Shown one piece after another: positions 8,710 to 11,535 of a stretch of 11,535 nt of DNA. Under the pieces are notes generated by a model. It made no database searches, was not told the origin of the DNA, and saw only the letters and a program-made list of their open reading frames with translations. The first letter of the stretch is position 1; every line of letters starts with the position of its first letter. The position numbers were made by a program, and so were the translations under genes. The stretch covers positions 1-11,535 of the forward strand of contig JASHWX010000024.1 of assembly GCA_030043815.1 (NCBI GenBank). Reading direction: 5' to 3'. The stretch comes from Candidatus Rhabdochlamydia sp. GTDB lineage: Bacteria > Chlamydiota > Chlamydiia > Chlamydiales > Rhabdochlamydiaceae.

Positions 8710-10126
8710 ACTCATCGTTTTCTTACTTTTGCTCTGTGTTTCTACGGCTGCAAAACCCATAGGAAAAGACCGCCTCTTCGCCTTTCGCGCCGGCATTGAA
8801 AGGATCATTTTGAATGCGGATCCTTACGCCAATGTCGGAGTCGAGGTCGTTTCGTTGAAAACGGGCGAGGTCCTTTTTCAGAAAAATTGCCACCATCTGC
8901 TCGTCCCGGCCAGCAATTTGAAGCTCCTCACGGGGGCCGCTGCACTTTACCTTCTCGGTGTTGACTACCGCTTTGAGACGGCCCTTTATACCGATGGTAA
9001 AATTGAGAATGGTATGTTGAAGGGCGATCTCTTTCTCAAAGGATCCGGAGATCCCGAGCTTGCCGTCCGCGATTTGGAAGAGCTCGCTTTTCAGCTTAAA
9101 TTACTCGGCATCGAATCAATCCTAGGCAATCTCTATGTCGATATCACATTATTCGACGAGATCAGCCAAGGGCCGGGATGGATGTGGGATGATCAAGGAG
9201 AGAAATGGAATTCTCCGCTCTCGGCGCTCATGCTCAATCATAGCTGCATCGATCTGTGGGTCAAACCTCATGAATCGGCGGGCAAAGCGCCCTATGTCTA
9301 TGTCTTTCCCCGCAATGACTTTGTCGAGATTGATAACCATGCCCTGACGGCGAGCAATGACGATACTCTAGCTGTCGAGCGGCGCTGGCAAAAGAAAGAA
9401 AATGTCATCGACATCAAGGGGAAAATTTCTCAAGTCAAGCACTATAGCGTTCCCATCGAATATCCCCACCTTTATGCGGCATCTGTTTTTTCTACCCTAT
9501 TGAATAAGGCCGGGATCGACTTCGATGGCAAGATTGAAATGAGGCCCGTATCCGATAATGCCCTTCCTCTTGCGGCCCATGCTTCCCGACCGCTGTCGCT
9601 CATCGTCAAGGAGATGATGAAATCTTCCGACAATCTCATCGCGGATAGCTTATTCAAAAAGATTGGGGAAGCGCGCTATGGCAGGCCGGGCAGCTGGCAA
9701 AAAGGGTCTAAGGCAATCCGGGACTTTTTATCGACAAATGCGGGTGTAGATACCCAAAATATGGTGGTGATGGATGGCTCGGGGCTTTCCCGTTATAACT
9801 TGGTCTCGGCGCATCATTTCACCGACTTTCTAAAATGGATGCATAAAGAATTTTCCTGCGGAAGTGAATTTGCCGCCTCTTTGCCGATCTCAGGCATCGA
9901 CGGCACCCTTGACAAGCGAATGGCCGGACTCAAAGGCAAAATCCGCGCCAAAACGGGCGGCATGACGGGGATTTCCTCCTTGTGCGGTTATGCCATGACA
10001 AAAGAAGGGGAGCTTCTGGCCTTTTCTATCTTAGAAAATGGATTTACGAAGCCGGTAGATGAATATCGGACGCAGATCGAAGATGCGATCTGCGCCTTTT
10101 TGACTGAATTTAGTTGGACTAAATAA
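8702..10126 (+). CDS. dacB: D-alanyl-D-alanine carboxypeptidase/endopeptidase, PBP4 (DacB) family, peptidase S13
   Basis: This is a periplasmic penicillin-binding enzyme that trims the terminal D-Ala of peptidoglycan stem peptides and cuts D-Ala-mDAP cross-links. The 474-residue length nearly equals E. coli DacB (477). A short signal peptide (hydrophobic core residues 4-12, probable cleavage near STAA/KP at 17-18) precedes the mature enzyme. The three active-site motifs are SNLK (71-74, nucleophile S71), SDN (309-311) and KTG (417-419). DGSGLSRYN before KTG is also typical of S13. The SxxK-to-SxN gap of about 240 residues leaves room for the insertion domains of the PBP4 class. Cys12 does not fit a lipobox because Leu precedes it. 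The ATG lies within the last codons of recD (8-nt overlap) with only a weak upstream purine stretch, so it is probably translated by reinitiation. Peptidoglycan-related enzymes fit the division role of peptidoglycan in chlamydiae. Confidence 0.95.
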   Translation: MNKLIVFLLLLCVSTAAKPIGKDRLFAFRAGIERIILNADPYANVGVEVVSLKTGEVLFQKNCHHLLVPASNLKLLTGAAALYLLGVDYRFETALYTDGKIENGMLKGDLFLKGSGDPELAVRDLEELAFQLKLLGIESILGNLYVDITLFDEISQGPGWMWDDQGEKWNSPLSALMLNHSCIDLWVKPHESAGKAPYVYVFPRNDFVEIDNHALTASNDDTLAVERRWQKKENVIDIKGKISQVKHYSVPIEYPHLYAASVFSTLLNKAGIDFDGKIEMRPVSDNALPLAAHASRPLSLIVKEMMKSSDNLIADSLFKKIGEARYGRPGSWQKGSKAIRDFLSTNAGVDTQNMVVMDGSGLSRYNLVSAHHFTDFLKWMHKEFSCGSEFAASLPISGIDGTLDKRMAGLKGKIRAKTGGMTGISSLCGYAMTKEGELLAFSILENGFTKPVDEYRTQIEDAICAFLTEFSWTK

Positions 10127-10493
10127 AAAATCGCTCGTTGCTGTCAAATGTAAAGCCGATATCGAATTCCTTACCGTCGTGGATGTCTTTCTCTGTGAGA
10201 TATGTGATTCCTGTAGGTGCAGCACCGCATTCAGTTTCGCCGCAAAACGACTTTCTCAAAGCGTTCTCGCCGCGGTTAACTAATTGTTCTTTAGCAAATT
10301 CAACATTAGAATCCGCCAGGAGAACTAAAACAATGTGTTTAATCTTTTCAAAAAAGGTATTGCCACGGGTTTTTTTGCCGACTTTGAACATTTGAGTCCT
10401 GTCGCTAAATAGGACTTCATTCTTTTCAAATATTTCATCGAGAAAAACCGGGTTTTGCGAAAATTCAAAACTAACAATTGAAGTAATGTTCAT
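10119..10493 (-). CDS. Hypothetical protein, 124 residues, unknown function
   Basis: I do not recognise this protein. It is predicted to be soluble and mixed alpha/beta, with no signal peptide and no clear transmembrane helix; the most hydrophobic stretch is IKHIVLVLLA (51-60). A CGETEC pair (C84, C89) could bind metal or form a disulfide, but nothing else suggests a zinc fold. Evidence that it is a gene: the purine-rich AGAGGG lies three bases before the ATG, and a TTGCAT-N17-TATAAT promoter lies at 10518-10546 in the right orientation. Its last 8 bases overlap the dacB 3' end convergently. Base composition is clearly more AT-rich than the recCBD genes, consistent with a more recent or lineage-specific origin. 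Plus-strand reading frames across the same stretch lack comparable start signals. Confidence 0.6.
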   Translation of the reverse strand: MNITSIVSFEFSQNPVFLDEIFEKNEVLFSDRTQMFKVGKKTRGNTFFEKIKHIVLVLLADSNVEFAKEQLVNRGENALRKSFCGETECGAAPTGITYLTEKDIHDGKEFDIGFTFDSNERFFI

Positions 10494-10517
10494 ATTCCCT
10501 CTTGTTGCTTCCGAATA

Positions 10518-10546
10518 ATTATAATTAACTGCGAATTTAGATGCAA
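10518..10546 (-). promoter_or_regulatory. Candidate promoter of the 124-residue hypothetical gene
   Basis: On the minus strand, TTGCAT (10546-10541) and a perfect TATAAT (10523-10518) are separated by 17 bases. The predicted start near 10511 would give a leader of about 18 nt containing the AGAGGG ribosome site. The -10 box and spacing are excellent and the -35 box is partial. Confidence 0.5.
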
Positions 10547-10564
10547 TACGACCAATTAATTTAT

Positions 10565-10603
10565 TTGACGCTAAAATAATATTTTATTATGTTGAGATAT
10601 AAT
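10565..10603 (+). promoter_or_regulatory. Promoter region of the beta-barrel gene with an internal palindrome
   Basis: TTGACG (10565-10570) is followed after 17 bases by TATGTT (10588-10593), and a perfect TATAAT lies slightly further on at 10598-10603. Either hexamer could serve as the -10 box. TATGTT has the right spacing to the -35 box, while TATAAT has the better sequence but no -35 partner at the usual distance. The inverted repeat at 10572-10586 sits between the -35 box and TATGTT, the classical place for a repressor operator. The arrangement recurs at 11488-11517. Confidence 0.5.
10572..10586. repeat. AT-rich inverted repeat, copy 1 (possible operator)
   Basis: TAAAATAATATTTTA consists of two perfect 7-base arms around one central A. 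It lies in the promoter spacer of the barrel gene. In AT-rich DNA such palindromes can arise by chance, but a very similar one occurs in the same relative position at 11493. Confidence 0.55.
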
Positions 10604-10622
10604 GCGAAATAGAGTGTAGACA

Positions 10623-11495
10623 ATGCAATTCAAGTGGAAGTCAATCTTATTATCTCTCGCCTGTACATCCAGCCTTTATTGCATGGCCCCGCCCCAGCCC
10701 CCTCGGCCGATTCCTGGGCAATTTCCTTATGATCCCCCAGAAGAACAGACATGTCCCCATTCTAAAAGGCCCAATCGCGTGACCATCCGCCATATCGAAG
10801 CCAACGGGATTGGTTATAATCAAGGCTATACGACGCTAGAAGGGTTCTTCTCCCCCATTTATCCATGGGGAAAGGGAGAGGACTGGGTCCCCTTTGTTGA
10901 TCTTCGCGGGCACGTTTTTAATAATGGAAGGCTCGCTGCCAACGCGGGATTGGGCCTTCGCTACATCAGCAACTATGTCTATGGAATTAATGCCTACTAT
11001 GATTACCGCGATACTTATCGCCAGCACTACAATCAAGTGGCGGCTGGACTAGAAGCTCTCGGCGAAATCTGGGACTTTCGCATCAACGGCTATCTTCCGG
11101 TCGGTAGAAAAAACAGCCGCTTTTACCATACTCAAAAGGAAGCGTCGTTAAAAGGAGCTAATGCCGAGGTCGGGTATCATATCGACCACTTTAAAGATAT
11201 CCCCTTCTACTTTGCAGGCGGGCCTTATTATTTGCATGGAAAAGGTAAAACGGCCTGGGGCGGACAGCTGAGGGCCAGAATCGATTTCTTCGATTATCTC
11301 ACCTTGGAGGGCAACGTCTCTTATGACCACCTTTTCCACTGGGTCGGCCAAGGGCAAGCTAGCGTCAACATTCCTTTTGGATCAAGAAGAAATGTGTGCT
11401 CGCCGCAATCGCGGACTTTGAGCACACGTGCCCTGCAACGCATCGACCGCTTTGAGATCATCCCTAAGATAATTATTAATAAATATGTTGACTAA
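10623..11495 (+). CDS. Secreted inverse-autotransporter-type beta-barrel outer-membrane protein without passenger
   Basis: The product resembles the inverse-autotransporter beta-domain of intimin/invasin proteins, which forms an outer-membrane barrel. A signal peptide (basic residues then a hydrophobic core at about 8-19, cleavage probably near CMA/PP) is followed by a proline-rich stretch (22-39). The barrel region runs from about 53 to 253, with GIGYNQGYTTLEGFF (62-76), LAANAGLGLRYI (104-115), the alternating aromatic strand YGINAYYDYRD (120-130) and WDFRINGYLPVG (150-161). It ends with SVNIPFG (247-253) and a short basic tail. Intimin carries passenger domains after the barrel; here only 37 residues follow it, so no adhesin is displayed. 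It could act as a porin or structural outer-membrane protein, but that is inference. Cysteines 44 and 259 could form disulfides, as in other chlamydial envelope proteins. Cys20 does not fit a lipobox. No strong ribosome site is visible; the nearest purine run is AGAG at 10611-10614. Confidence 0.8.
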   Translation: MQFKWKSILLSLACTSSLYCMAPPQPPRPIPGQFPYDPPEEQTCPHSKRPNRVTIRHIEANGIGYNQGYTTLEGFFSPIYPWGKGEDWVPFVDLRGHVFNNGRLAANAGLGLRYISNYVYGINAYYDYRDTYRQHYNQVAAGLEALGEIWDFRINGYLPVGRKNSRFYHTQKEASLKGANAEVGYHIDHFKDIPFYFAGGPYYLHGKGKTAWGGQLRARIDFFDYLTLEGNVSYDHLFHWVGQGQASVNIPFGSRRNVCSPQSRTLSTRALQRIDRFEIIPKIIINKYVD

Positions 11496-11517
11496 AATAA
11501 TTATTTTAATTTATGTT
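11488..11517 (+). promoter_or_regulatory. Second copy of the palindromic promoter block, probably driving a gene beyond the right edge
   Basis: TTGACT (11488-11493) and TATGTT (11512-11517), 18 bases apart, enclose a palindrome as in the block at 10565. The -35 box overlaps the final Asp codon and stop codon of the barrel gene. The downstream AACAGAGAAGA at the window's end looks like the approach to a ribosome site. The block could alternatively act partly as a 3' end signal of the barrel gene. Confidence 0.45.
11493..11508. repeat. AT-rich perfect palindrome, copy 2
   Basis: TAAAATAATTATTTTA is a perfect 16-base palindrome beginning at the stop codon of the barrel gene. It differs from copy 1 only at its centre. 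It lacks a GC-rich stem, so it is a poor intrinsic terminator and fits an operator better. Confidence 0.55.
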
Positions 11518-11535
11518 GAAAATTAACAGAGAAGA

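Larger units (their letters stand above)
10494..10622. other. AT-rich divergent intergenic region
   Basis: These 129 bp separate two genes transcribed away from each other. They hold a promoter for the leftward gene and, towards the right, a promoter plus palindrome for the barrel gene. No open frame or RNA gene was seen. Confidence 0.7.

Noticed and set aside
8702..8760. Lipoprotein signal at Cys12 of the dacB product
   Set aside because: The residue before Cys is Leu, not Gly/Ala/Ser, and a normal signal-peptidase I site follows at residues 17-18.
10108..10124. 7-bp stem with a TGG loop (ATTTAGT/ACTAAAT) at the dacB 3' end, considered as a terminator
   Set aside because: The stem is almost all A/T and is followed by an A-run on the plus strand. 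On the minus strand the T-run comes before, not after, the hairpin. It fits an intrinsic terminator in neither direction.
10138..10395. Plus-strand 85-codon frame opposite the hypothetical gene
   Set aside because: No upstream promoter or ribosome site was seen, whereas the minus-strand frame has both. It is most likely a shadow.

Overview
The window appears to come from a chlamydia-like (Parachlamydiales-type) Gram-negative bacterium. This rests on recognising protein families by eye: a stand-alone inverse-autotransporter barrel carrying a GYTTLEGF-type motif, an LplT-like MFS transporter fused to an acyltransferase-like region, and a compact recC-recB-recD set. No database search was possible, so the phylum-level call is moderately confident and no genus is proposed.

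Layout. Positions 1-1582 (minus strand) hold the N-terminal 527 residues of an MFS transporter that continues, past its membrane domain, into a PlsC-like segment and off the left edge. Its start codon lies 2 bp from the start codon of a divergent plus-strand operon. That operon (1585-10126) contains recC, recB, recD and a dacB/PBP4-type D-Ala-D-Ala carboxypeptidase. Each gene overlaps the next (by 14, 19 and 8 nt), which suggests one transcript with translational coupling. RecB keeps all the helicase motifs and the nuclease residues, and RecD keeps the SF1B helicase motifs. RecC keeps the helicase-like scaffold. The complex therefore looks functional, although each subunit is shorter than its E. 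coli counterpart. The dacB gene brings peptidoglycan maturation into the DNA-repair transcript.

From 10119 onward the sequence becomes more AT-rich. A 124-residue gene of unknown function (minus strand) overlaps the dacB 3' end convergently. A 129-bp divergent intergenic region (10494-10622) with recognisable promoters separates it from a 290-residue secreted inverse-autotransporter beta-barrel protein that has no passenger domain (10623-11495). A promoter-like block containing an AT-rich palindrome occurs upstream of the barrel gene and again at its stop codon, suggesting that a second, similarly controlled gene begins just beyond the right edge.

Four observations stand out: the PlsC-like segment has lost both catalytic motifs; the two divergent genes are separated by only 2 bp; dacB is locked into the recCBD operon by an overlap; and the palindromic promoter block is duplicated around the barrel gene. 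No RNA genes, CRISPR arrays, insertion sequences or attachment sites were seen. Apart from the short 10494-10622 region and the final 40 bp, the window is almost entirely coding.
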